Shown here: piece after piece, positions 1-15,100 of the stretch
How the letters are laid out: every line of letters starts with the position of its first letter
Position numbering within the stretch: the first letter of the stretch is position 1
NCBI GenBank assembly: GCA_914767715.1
Contig: OU612068.1
Coordinates: 15,810,001 to 15,874,000 of the forward strand
Length of the DNA stretch: 64,000 nt
Origin: Membranipora membranacea
Taxonomy: Eukaryota > Bryozoa > Gymnolaemata > Cheilostomatida > Membraniporidae
Reading direction: 5' to 3'
The notes under the pieces: model-generated
Told to the model about the DNA's origin: nothing
Database searches by the model: none
What the model saw: only the letters and a program-made list of their open reading frames with translations
Position numbers and translations under genes: made by a program

Positions 1-75
1 TCTGGTTTCACTGGTTTCTCAGTTTGCAGGCAGGTCGGAGCACACCTGGGGGTCCAACAAAACCCCAGTAGTCAG

Positions 76-163
76 TAGACTTCAGTGGGATTTGAACCCA
101 CGATGACCTTCAACATTTGCATGCTGAAGGGACGGCGCTCTAACCAACTGAGCTACCTCCTAC
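76..163 (-). repeat. tRNA-like sequence (pseudo-tRNA or SINE head)
   Basis: Read on the minus strand this has a tRNA-like A box (TAGCTCAGTTGG) and B box (GGTTCAAATCC) with a good T-arm (GTGGG/CCCAC). The middle arm pairs as CCTTCA/TGAAGG, but its loop is 12 nt instead of 7, and the acceptor strands pair poorly. It looks like a pol III-type tRNA-derived repeat or pseudogene rather than a working tRNA. It shares its T-arm and flank with the tRNA-like core at 5247-5325. Confidence 0.5.
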
Positions 164-728
164 TCCTCTGTCGAAGAACTGTTGAGCCTGTTGTTAAGAA
201 GAGGGATTGTCCATTAGCCACCTCAGCTATTAGAGCCTGATATGGGCTCATATATTTCAAACATTGCTCCAAATATTTTTTTAATCAAGCTTCTCCTTAT
301 GCCATTCATAAAGAGGAATCAGTATTCATTGATGCAGTGTACCTTTTTTCCACGGACTTTACATGACAATATGACCCTGTTCTAATAAATGTTATTGTAA
401 GAAGAAAAATTTTACTACACAATTACCACATTACTACCAAAGCAATGAATCTAGCTTGCAGCTAGTACTACAATATTTAAAAAAAAGTCCTAGCACTGCA
501 AGACCACCTTCAGGTGGAGTCTACAACATATCTATAAATAAATACTGAAATTCATCAATTAGGTTATTTTAATGTATCAATTATAAGTTGTAGAGAGAAA
601 AGTAAGTATAGCAGCTGCAGTGGACAGATTTAGAGAGATGTTACATATTATTAGAGATTAAATATAGATTGAGGGAGTTGTTCATCTTCTCCGATGACGT
701 TGTGTAATTATTGTAGCTATTTTTGTAG
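164..728. other. Non-coding stretch upstream of the first visible PKC exon
   Basis: I see no coding exon here. It is AT-rich and is probably intron of the PKC gene, because the exon at 729 starts in the middle of the kinase domain behind a good acceptor (TTTTTGTAG). Confidence 0.5.
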
Positions 729-3906
<3,178 letters not shown>

Positions 3907-5130
3907 ATGAGCTAACTCATAGATGGTAGTGCATCAGTCGAGCTGATGGGGACTTATCTTCTTCTATATACCAAAGCAGCAAAGGTTATCGGATGTTTGA
4001 TGATAACATATATTTTAGATAAAAGGTTAATTCAGGCTATGTGTTAAACCTTTCACCTTTACTGTGAATCCTCCATGTCTTATTTATATTCCCGATTCTA
4101 GATGCATGTAAAGTTATAGAGGAAATAGTATTATGATTGGTCGTCTTATGGGCTGTTAGTTCTAGTCAATATATTATTATTATTAAGTTGTCTTCGAAAG
4201 TACTTGATTTCTCAACTGGCTTTTGCTGTGACAACTTTTCATTGATATTGGAGATGTATTTTTATTTTACAGGTCAGAAATCAGAATACTTTGTTGTAAC
4301 ACGATGTTCTGACATGCTGATAATGAGGTTTTATCATCAAATTTTACAGAACTACTGGGGCTATCAAATTTTCTCTTGAGTTTCTCATTCAAGTTTCCAT
4401 TCCCTCATTTGTATTGATTTATGTCATTCAAGTTGTAGGTTTGATATAAGTCTGTTATTCTATAATGGTTATATCTATATTCTGATAGTGTTGTTTTTAG
4501 GTAGTGTCTATCTGTTTTGTTTTTGTATAGAGAACCATATTATGGTTGGAATTCTATTTCTCTGTTGCTTGTGCTATGCATGTATTTTATTTCCTATATA
4601 AACAATACAAATATAGAACAATACAATAAATTTGAAATCATACCAAAAATCACTTGATAGACAGGAAAATCAATACCAATGAGATCACGTGTTGAAAGAC
4701 TTAAAAAATAATTATAAATATCATTTGGCACATTGTATCGATTAAAGTTTTTTGGCCAGCTTTGACCTGAGTTATTGGCAATAAATTTACGGGTTTGAGT
4801 AGAAATTATCCTACCATTGATATTGGAAGAGTAACTCCTGTGTATAGTTAGATTGTCGAAGATTGTTCTGCAGTTGACTCATCATTGTTTTGGTTTTATA
4901 TTAACATAACAGTCAGAGGCTGGCTGCTGTACTCCAACCAGGTGCATAACATTCTGTCAACGGTAAAACAAGTTATGATAAAAGGGAGGTATGACATGGT
5001 ATATAGTGTGAGCAAAAACTCTGCGAATAATGCTAGATGTCAGGAAAGCCTTCACAACACTTCAAAACAAGGCTTTCACTGTACAATTTGTGGGCATTAT
5101 CTAGCTAATGACTGACCATGAATATCTATA
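3907..5130. other. PKC 3'UTR and intergenic region
   Basis: I see no exon. It probably holds the PKC 3'UTR (AATAAA at 4625) and AT-rich intergenic sequence between convergent PKC and P450 genes. Confidence 0.5.
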
Positions 5131-5450
5131 CCGTAATACCTCACATATAAGGCACCGACCTTATAAGTGAAGCACCTCCCTCGGAAAAATAAAAATCTTC
5201 AGTTAAGGCATCACACAGCTATAAGGCATCCCTTTGGAAAAAAAAACAAACATCAGTGGGATTCGAAATCGCAACTTCGTTATTACAAGGCAGACGCTTT
5301 ATCCACTGAGCTATTCAGCTTCACTTAAACAAGACAGTTTTGGTCAAACTAAAATACAAAAATGCTTCAAATGATAGCCGCGCCTATATGCTTCACTCTT
5401 ACAGGCGCCTTCATCTATAAGTCACGTGCCTTTTAGGTGAGGTATTGCGG
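5131..5450. mobile_element. 320-bp MITE carrying a tRNA-like core
   Basis: The ends are imperfect inverted repeats of about 25 bp: CCGTAATACCTCACATATAA at the left, and CCGCAATACCTCACCTAAAA as the reverse complement of the right end; both continue with GGCAC. Inside (5247-5325, minus strand) is a tRNA-like block with box A TAGCTCAGTGG and box B GATTTCGAATCCC. The combination suggests a non-autonomous DNA element that has captured or is built on a tRNA-derived sequence. Confidence 0.6.
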
Positions 5451-5597
5451 GTAACAGCGGGAGCCAACTTAATCATAAACATAATATGAAGAATACTCTA
5501 CTGTGGCTATGCATTCAATTACGCCAACTAACCACTGGACGCTTGATGTGAAACTATCCCCAACTCAACTCTCCATTCACCGTATGAACTCAACATA

Positions 5598-8500
5598 CTA
5601 ACCAGTAGATGTTTGGTGTTTACTCACTGGTGAGGGTAGTTTGCTGTCCAGAGACATCTCATATTTATGGAACATCATAGATGTAATCATGTGAAGCTCC
5701 ATCAGAGCGTACCAACGACCAGGACACATGTACCTTCCGCCTCCAAACGCCACAAAACCTGGAAGGAAGGCTCCTTTAGAGAAATCACATTCCATCCATC
5801 TTTCCTGCAGAGAGAAGATAGGGGTGATTGAGAATGGAAAATGTGAATTAAAAACGGAATGGCAGCATTTTTGTGGATCCGAAGATGGCACTTATTAGGG
5901 TAGGCCTAACCGTTAACCCCTTAACTTTCACTTTCCTAACAAATATTCCCCTAAGTTCAATTCAATTTATTTAAAAAATACATAATAACAGTTATTTCAA
6001 ATTGTATGCTAGATTTGTTTTTTTCATCCTGCAGGGTGATATATATATGGATACAAACATAAAAATTAACATTGTGATGAGTAAGCTAGGAAAAATCCTG
6101 TCATAGAAGTAAGTAATATCTAGGGATGCTGCTTATTCACAAATTGAGAGGCAGTCTAAAACTTACAGGCTTATATTCTTCTGGTTCAGGAAAGTATTTC
6201 TCATTTCTATGAGTCCAATGAGGAGACAAAAATAAAAGGTCTCCTGCCGGCACAGTGTACCCCTACAGAATAATCAGTATCAGCGTCATTCAATCATAGA
6301 TTTATCCCGTGAACTACCATATTAAATAATGCCTCAAGTAAATGGAAGATGGGTGTTTGAATATTTGAGAAAGAATATATTTTCTGATTGGAAAGTATCT
6401 AAGAGGGGTTGCAATAAGGTGATCCAAAGCCCCGCCCCTTCAGTTTCAAATATTTCTTTATTTAGCATTTCGCATTTGGAACAAGAATCTCCAATGATGA
6501 TAGTATAATATATATCATGTGTCATGAGATTAGCTCTGTTACTTTACTGGCTGAATGAGTTTAATACTGTACATAAAGTAATGGTTGGCAAATTAAGCAC
6601 ATCATTGCTATCATAAAAGCGTCAACATAGCATAGCCGCAGTGTCAAGTCTAACATAGACCATGTAATGTCATGTCAATATAACTTGGGTGGTCTACACC
6701 GTGGTGCGATGTCAAAATAACATGGGTGGTCTACAGCTACATCATAGTGTCATGACAAGCATAGACTGCGTAGTCTCACTCTTAGCTTGGTGGTTGGAAT
6801 CATTCACAATACTTTTCAAAACAAGATGATCACATAGTGGATGTAGGTGATCACATATTGCGGCGGAGGAAAACTTGTGTTACTTTGCATTCAATGTGGT
6901 ATATAATCACAGTCTTAACTGAGAATGGCATATACAACTAAGGCTGAAAGAAAAATAAATTTCTTCATATTTTCTTGGTAGTATTTGTTCCTCTAGCTCA
7001 GAATCAGAATCAGCATTTTACAAGAAATGACTGTCTTTGTAACTTAATTTTGAATCAAAAGAAAGGATTCATATATTAATTATACTGTCTATCAGATCAA
7101 ACAGGATCCTTGGACAGCCCAATAACTGAAACGGCATTTCTAGTTTATCATTTATCCCGTTAGTGGTTACCTTGACAGAGAAAGACTTGACGACCTTCCG
7201 TGTTATAACTCCAGGTGATCTAATTCTCACAGCCTCCAGAAAACAACATTTAACATACTTCAGTTTAGAAAGGGTCTCTTCATCAAATACAAGCTCCCCT
7301 GAAATCATAACAGGCATCAATATACTAACAGAAATAGTGATGATAAATCTCAAGACTCTACAACTTCAAAGTCAAAACAAATTCACAGCTCGCCTCATGT
7401 GAGTTATGGTGCTCATCATGCTAGAATTTGTTCTAGTTGTAATACAGTTTTTTTAATGTCAAAGACATTATATGGTTTCATGGGTACATGTGTGTTGCCT
7501 ACCAACAGTTAGTGTAAGAAGAATATAATTATATTCCACTTCGAAAGAACTGTTTATGGCTGAACCAGACCGGCACAGTGGTATAGGGAGATGGTCTGAC
7601 CTGATTGGTTGACTGCTGATTGTATATCGCTTACTACACGCTTATGTATCGAAGGATTATCTAATATCATAGCAATAGTCCAAAATGTGATCTACAACAA
7701 CAGAAACATACTATTCCTTCCTTATTATACTTAGAATACCAAAAAAATGAGTCAAGATGTAAGTCATAACATTTACCTTAATCTCACCAGCTCTTTTCTA
7801 ATGTCTTCAAAAGTCAACATTGCCAAATTTAAGAAATCAGAGAGTTTACTTATTAATTATTCTGTGCATACTAGCATAGCATAGCACGATCTAGATGCTC
7901 TCTTTCTTGGATGTGTCCATATCATGATGTATTACAAATACACTTTCATAGCCACAGCAACTTTTGGGTGCCACTGCCTAAGTTTTGAAAACACAAGAAC
8001 CAAATAACTTCATGACTTACTGGTATAGCGTTGGCAAGACTAGCCCACAACATGAGCAAACTATAGTTGGGAGCGTGCTCCTTATCAACAGCATCATATA
8101 GAGATTTCAATACAGTCTACAAGATACAACCTTTATCAAAAATCATAGGTTAAAATTGTAGAGTTTCTGGTTATTTTTACATGAGCGAAATACTCGTTTG
8201 CAAATAAGAGGTAGATGATCCTTTGCAGGACATTGCATGTATAGAGAACTTTGCTGTTGCGGGCATGAAACTCACTGTGTCTTCATCTTTGATAGATAAA
8301 ATGGCCTTACGGAAAACTTTCAAAAGCCATTCCTTTGATGTAGACCAATCCCTGCAACAAATAAAATTAATTAATTGGGAGTAGTCTTCTCTCTGAACAC
8401 AATGGTCAAGGAGTGGACAACCAATGGTTTTCTGCAAATACAGCTCAGTATCAAATCAGGGAACCTGATCAAATAGTGGCAACTTCTACACTTGGCAATG

Positions 8501-10959
8501 TCACCTGGATAAGGAGGTACGGTGGTTGTCAGCAAACACATAACAGTTACCAGGATACACACCACACAATTATAAAATGATTTCACCCATAAACAAACAG
8601 GAATGGTGGGTAAATATCGGCATTGAGTGACAACAACAATCTTACTTGTGTCGAAATGGGAAGTTTTGCATTCACCTGAATAAGAAACTTATGCATGTTG
8701 TCGTACCTGAGAAATATTTGAGGAATTTGAGTTCCATATTCAAACTGATCATCGTATATTACAAAGTTATCCATCAGGTCTCTCATACTTTTCTCATCAT
8801 GTATGGGTAGAACGTTCTCACCAAACAGATTACGTATAACCGATGGGTACATGATCAGACGTACAATCTCATTCAGCTCATACCTACCTATAACAAAAAT
8901 GATACACTGATCATGTTGGAGAAATATGCTCTAGGAGGAATGAAATCGGAATATTCTTTGAGATCATAACAAGATTGCAATATATATATATATATATATA
9001 TATCGATCATGTTTGCTTTTGAAAATTAGGTACAAAAAGAAATTATTCCTTACTGAAGAGGTATACACCCGAGGGTGCTGGGGACTGGAACAATCAACCT
9101 TGAAAGCTCCCCCAATTGGATTCCAACCCACAACTCTTACGGCACTAATCACCTGGCACTACTCAGAGTTGTGTTCTCTTGTCTCATAGCTCATTCCACT
9201 CCACTATTGCCACCCTATGCAACACAGCGTACGTGATTGGGTTGTTGGCCTTACATGGCCCATCGCTGGGACCCCTTGTAGTGAGTTTTTAGATATGGTC
9301 CTGTTTTTGTTTCCACATCGAACCAACTATACTTTCATATTCATTTCATTTCTAGCTCTTATCCCTAAAACATCTCATCTTGAATTTCGCACTTGGCTCA
9401 CCACGGAAAATTTACACTGTCATGGGCACAAATCCAGTTAGAATTAGCAATAAAACCAGTCATATATTTTAAGGAAATAAATTTGTCCAAAAGGCCGCTA
9501 TCACAATTCTAACCAGGTACAATATGACCATAATAATAACAAACCATTGAGCCTCATCTCAGATAGTCTCCTCTCAAAGTTCCTCTGTAAATCAGGACTG
9601 TGCTCAGGAAGCTTATTCAGAGCCAACTTCCCTTTCATCATATCATGTATACTAGTGTGATGTGTGAGAAATGATTTACTGGTTATGGATGCTAAAAGGA
9701 AACAAAAATGTCATACAAAAACATTATATAGTTTCTAGTAGCTTGATGATCGACCATTAACCATGCACTGTTGAAGAGCAGCTAGTCCAAGAATTAGTCC
9801 AGCCTGACGGCAAACCAAAGTCGTGCAGCCTGCGAACGTAAAAGTCATGATATTTGTTTTGTCTTTTGAGCCTGTATTCCAAGCAATTACATTTAGCCAT
9901 CATCAAAGTTGGTGACTAAATTCATGTAAGGAGAGTGCTACCAACCAATAACACAGGTATATGACGGTGCATTCTCACAGAAATAACCACAAACATCCGC
10001 TATCAGATAAAGCTAATAATCTTATCTAATTTGTAGAACATTCAGTAGGTTATTAGTGAAAATTTTACTGACAACCTAGTCGAATTAAACTAGTTACAGG
10101 GACATTAACAATTGGTCTTTGACCTCGACGGAATTCAATAAGTCCTGCTTTGAGATCTTATATCCCTACCATTATAAATTATAAAGAACCTCTACTTGAG
10201 GCATAGTTGCCTTCTGTCGAACATAAGCAGGACAACTCCATTTATCCATACATCAACTAACAATGCAACAGTTGCAAGATACATGAAAGGCTTTATTTGA
10301 TACTACCTAATAAAATATCTGAGAAAAGAGCTGAATAGTCATGCTTTAGGACCGACTCAGAATAGCGCATCAAAGCTCGAGTAGGTATTAACAGTAGTGA
10401 CATTGAAGCAAAATGGGTTAAAGTGGCCATCTGAGAATTTACCTGCGTTAGCAACAAATAGATGAACAGCTTTCTGAAAGTCCACATATTCTGATTGAAT
10501 GAAGTATTTGTTGTAATCTTCTTCTTCAGTGAGGTATGTCATCCGCTTGCCAGCTATGTACAACGTAAATACCGGCCCAAGCTGCAACATAGATATCATC
10601 ACAGTTTTTTGATCGTATGTATTAGTGGCCACCATTACGCTGCGTTCAGCATATAATATCTTACCTAACCTAGGAAGAAGTTAGAACAAAGGTCAGTAAT
10701 TATTCGTTTTTATTTTGCATAGCATCAAAGATGTTAGGTTTACCTTTTTGCGCATTTTCTCTATGAACCTCAGTGGTTCTTTGCCAAATTCTACAGCACA
10801 TCCTAAGAAGGGAATCCATCCTGAGTAGCATGGTGGTAAGTTCAGAGAAGCTATGAGCTGCCTCCGTCTGTACACCTGGGCTAAGACAAACAGAACCAGT
10901 CCAAGAAGTGCAGGAATAATGAGCTTGCCATTGCTCTCTTCGTCATCAAACTTTACCAT
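5598..10959 (-). CDS. Cytochrome P450, CYP39A1-like (oxysterol 7-alpha-hydroxylase family)
   Basis: Membrane-anchored monooxygenase; the human relative CYP39A1 7-alpha-hydroxylates 24-hydroxycholesterol in the ER, but the substrate here is unknown. Exons (minus): 10744-10959, 10443-10581, 9545-9691, 8707-8887, 8276-8351, 8021-8116, 7171-7298, 6167-6262, 5598-5804. Seen: an N-terminal hydrophobic anchor (LIIPALLGLVLFVLAQVY), PPCYSGWIPFLG, GPVFTLYIAGKRMT, YDDQFEYGTQIP, PNYSLLMLWASLANAIP (I helix), ExxR as EAVR followed by SPGVITRKVVKS, FPEPEEYKPERW, and the heme loop FGGGRYMCPG with the Cys ligand. SPGVITRKVV and the EFG(K) motif point to the CYP39/CYP7 group. The roughly 33 residues between ANAIP and the ExxR exon were not found, although the flanking phases (0 out, 1 in) require an exon. 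The C-terminus is also short: it stops 11 codons after the last motif, or uses a terminal exon near 5528-5570. Confidence 0.88.
8976..9003. repeat. (TA)n microsatellite in a P450 intron
   Basis: A run of about 13 TA dinucleotides between exons of the P450 gene. Confidence 0.9.
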
Positions 10960-12123
10960 CGCTGCAGAATTCTGATCCCTATGCATGAAAATAGCTATGT
11001 ACATCAGGAAAAGTACAAATAAAAAGGATTTAAAATTTTGACAAACAGATTTAAGGAAATACCCAGTTTGTTCTCCTCCAGTTGCCCAGTGGAACATGAT
11101 CTCTGGACCCATGGAAACTTTCAAAGGCTATTGCCGGAGATCACTTAAGGGGAGTTAGGTGTCTTTGTCTATCAATATGTGCGCAAGATATCAAGGTTTT
11201 GGATGCACATAGATATGGTGATCAGACATAAACACATGGGCTCTGGGGTGCTGGCCACTGAGTATTGTAAGCTTGTATTTTCCCTTTGATGCAGATCATC
11301 CACTAAAACCACCAGATTGGTGGTTAAGATCCTCTGAAAACAGCCACAACACATGGTTGCAAGCCCCAGGAACCAATGCATGATCAATGCACATTGGTAT
11401 AATAATGAGGTGAATTAATTATTCATTTGCCTGATGATTAGCATTAGCCTGTCTCGACAAAGCTTACTTGTCAACTTTCAATTCAAGCAGGGGTCCCTCC
11501 AACAATGAACTCCCTCTAACCAATGAACTAAAAGGTTTAGTTCATTGCTCTAACTCCTTGATTCAAGACAGGCTAGATTCATTGGCATCTTCATCCACTA
11601 GCCATTGTGTGTTCAGTGAGGTCAGCTAAATACAATCACAGAGTCCATATACATATTGCATAAAGCATGCATATTGTGTAGAATCATAGTTTTGCATGTG
11701 ATTGACTCAGATAGCTGTGATATATAGAATATGATTCACAGCTCAAATTGTGCATGCAAGAAGAGAAGAAAATAACTTTTCTTGTAACCTTTGAACAGAA
11801 ACCTCAATGACAAACCAAAATTTAAGCCTATGGGGATAATGAAAGAATTTTTTTCCTGTCCCCCACAAAAATCACTTGTTGCTGCAGTATAATCATGAAT
11901 CAATTGTTCTCCAATGTAATAAATTCTCACTAAATGCTACTGATATAAAAACAACTATTAGTTGATATCAGCATTATTAGCATCATTAGCTATTAGTGAC
12001 ATTCAGTCTTGATATCTGTAAAATGAGTGTTTGGTGCTGAAGAAAAAAAAGTTTGGTAGTTTCACTTTAGACTACATGCAAAAATCTAAATAAACTAATA
12101 CAAGAATTTCTAGAACCTTGAGT
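10960..12123. promoter_or_regulatory. Divergent P450/MRPL18 intergenic region
   Basis: These 1.16 kb separate the two start codons, so both genes must be promoted from here; no TATA box or Inr is convincing by eye. The stretch 11037-11765 reappears in inverted orientation at about 37745-39192. 11440-11600 contains the dispersed repeat motif GCCTGTCTTGAATCAAG / CAATGAACTCCCTCTAAC. Confidence 0.5.
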
Positions 12124-15100
12124 ATGGCTTTTGTAGGGACATCAAGATCAATGATGAAGCTGTTACAGCTTGTGAAGGACCTAAGCAGGGTGGGAAGTGC
12201 CACAATATGTAAGTCAAACATCATAACATTATTATTTGAATAATAATGAAGAGATATATAATTGTATTATTGCTATCATGTATGTATGTATATAATTATT
12301 ATTATTATATATCATTCAACATCAGTTGATATGAGACAAATAAATTGAGTTATGTGAGTGTATAGATAGATGAAAGGGCATACCTAGAATGTATGAAGTT
12401 GAACTGGAAACTCGGAGGTAGGAGGATGGTTGAGGCCATGCAACAAAGTTCCCTAAACTAGAGGCTAGATTTACAAATACTTGTGCTTTATTTATTTTTG
12501 TCAGGTAGAAGAACAATCTGCCTTTCTACAACTCGCCCTTTACCGCTATTAGAGAGCGCTGAACAGGACAAACAGAAATATGGTATCTCATCAGAATTTG
12601 TGAACAGAAACCCAAGGTTGGTCAAATAATTGGTTAGGTTCTGACCATAGACGAGACTCTATTTGAGTTGCTGATTTTGTTTACCACATTGTAACCATGT
12701 CTCGACTTTAAGGCCCAGTCATATGTAAGAGCCCAATGCTCTCAAGATCAGAATAGTACCTGTCCTTTGCCAAATTTGGATATTATGTTTCATGTTTCCA
12801 TATACAATTATGCTTGCTGTCATGTATTCCAGTATGAATTAACTGTTGAAGCACTGTATGTATTGTGCCTTTTTAGAAACTTGGAGTTGCTGGGGATAGC
12901 CCACAAGCGGGAAGGCTGGAAGTTTCAGGCGCCACGCAAGGATTTCTATCACAAGTATGACGTATTAAATAGATTGATTTTGAACATATGAAATGCTTAT
13001 CAGATTACCATATTACCTCACCCAAATACAATGTCATCTAGTAGACTCCAAAATGAGTGACCAAATGGCGTTCTCCCTTTTTCCGAAGCGTGGTTTAAGT
13101 GCTCAAACTCGAACCTGCATGCCATTGTCAACCACATTCTGATTTTGGTCTAAATATTGTTGACAAGGAATGCCACTGCTAGGAACCCTGGTATAAAAAA
13201 GTAAGTTATTCTACTCCTATTTTAGAGTGATATTTGAACGAGAAAGACGACAGACAGTAGCTAAGTTGGTTCACACATCCGGTGCTTGTATAGTTACTGC
13301 TAGCACAAAGGAGTCTGCAATCTCAAGGCATTTATCCAGGTTTGTTATGAGAGCATTGTTGTTAATTGAATTGAGTTTATTTTGGTAATTGTGTTAGAAA
13401 CACGTTACAATTTAGGCCAGTTCGTACAACAGCAACTTCTGCTTTTCAGAGCTGTCTGCTACCACTTTATGGAATGACATGAAATTACCGAGCTCAAATG
13501 GTTGAATTGGAAATTAAATAATAGTTTATTGTGGAATTAAGAACAGCAAGCCGATGTTTCTCATGCTTTAATCTCGGTGTCTGTAGATCTTGCTTACCAT
13601 CAAGGTTAATGTTAAACATAACAATTCTTAAATATATCCTCCATTTTTTGGTATTTCCTCTATTACCATGTCTTGTAGTTCTGCTAAAGATGTAGTTTGT
13701 TCATACATGGACGGTTATATTTTCATATCACAGTGCTCTTGAATGTCTTGTGAACGTAATTGGCTCCAATTGGGATTTAGTAGTATTCCATTGTCAATGA
13801 TAATGCAATGCCACCAAACCCCAATTTAAAAGGCATTTAAAATATTATGTTTGCTTCTGATTCACAGTAACTCAGATGTCAATGCAGCCTACAATATAGG
13901 CAGAGTCTTTGCTCATAGATGTCATCAAGTTGGTATTGACACAATGTTGTTCGAGCAACTTGAGGAGGGGGAAACGGTGAGTTATAATTACAAAGATTCT
14001 TGTCTTGAGGTTAGGTTAGGCACTCCTGGACAAAGAATTTAAAACTTTTCAGCTGCATTGTCATTAAGTAGAATCATCATGATCATTGAAATACCAAGAA
14101 AATATCAAACTGAACTCTTCTTTAAAATTTTAATAAAGATTCCATCCTGATGCTTTCTTTGATCACCATATAACTAAGTTTCTATTATCAATATAGTCAC
14201 AAAGATGAAATCTTGTATGTTGTTTCTCGACCAGAAAACAATATCGACATTGTATTCAGTATTCTACCATGAACCATGATTTACACACATTCATTTCATA
14301 TAGTATGTCAGTAAAGTTATTAAATGATCTCAACCAACTCAAAAAATGAAAAGCTACCAAACTCTTATTTAAAAAAGCTATTATTACATACAAAATGCAT
14401 GTAACAAAGTATTATTATTGATGAAAGAAAATTAATGTTCACATAAAGTTGTCTACCACTGTCAAAAAAGGGCATAACTCCCTGTTCAAGATGCATGACT
14501 TTTAGTTGTATCCAGTGTACATAGCGGAAATGTAATGATATTAGTTGTGTAAATCAACACTCTCATTTAGCAAATGAAGCCAAAGACATGCATACTTCAT
14601 CGTTTAATACGAGTAACGAGTATAATGGCCTCATCACAATAATACATGTTTTACACTTGACTCCGCAGTACTGCCGTGTTGCTCTGTGGTTATTTAATTT
14701 TGAATAACAAGAGTTTATTGGTATTCCATCCTGCTACGGCCAGTTCATCTTGTTGGATACTTATGTCCTCCATGTGATATGGTAACCTTTCACTTCTCAG
14801 CTCTCGTTTCTTAACACCTGAAACATAATATTATTTTCATTGCACAACTTATTAAAGCCAAGCGGAGATAATTATGAAGACTTCTTGGACAGATGTTGAT
14901 AAAATTTGATATAAAAGCTAATGGAGCTGTGGTCATACAATCATACAGGAGGGAACCCATCGATTGTTATCAACACTTATAACTTCATTTCAACGATAGA
15001 CGTCTCCATTCAATGTCTTAATGTTCAACTTGCACTCCCATTGATTCATGTTTTTACTCCTTAATTTGACTTGTGGCAGTGGGACATTCGAAGGCATTTG

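Noticed and set aside
76-163. Functional tRNA gene
   Set aside because: A and B boxes are good, but the anticodon-arm loop is too long and the acceptor stem barely pairs.
7784-7830. Candidate missing P450 exon (ending near AGATTAAG|GTAAAT, minus strand)
   Set aside because: No usable acceptor in phase 0, and its end phase does not fit the next exon; no P450 motif.
9060-9190. Possible further tRNA-like SINE in a P450 intron
   Set aside because: Only a weak B-box-like stretch (GGATTCCAACCC); no A box or arms.
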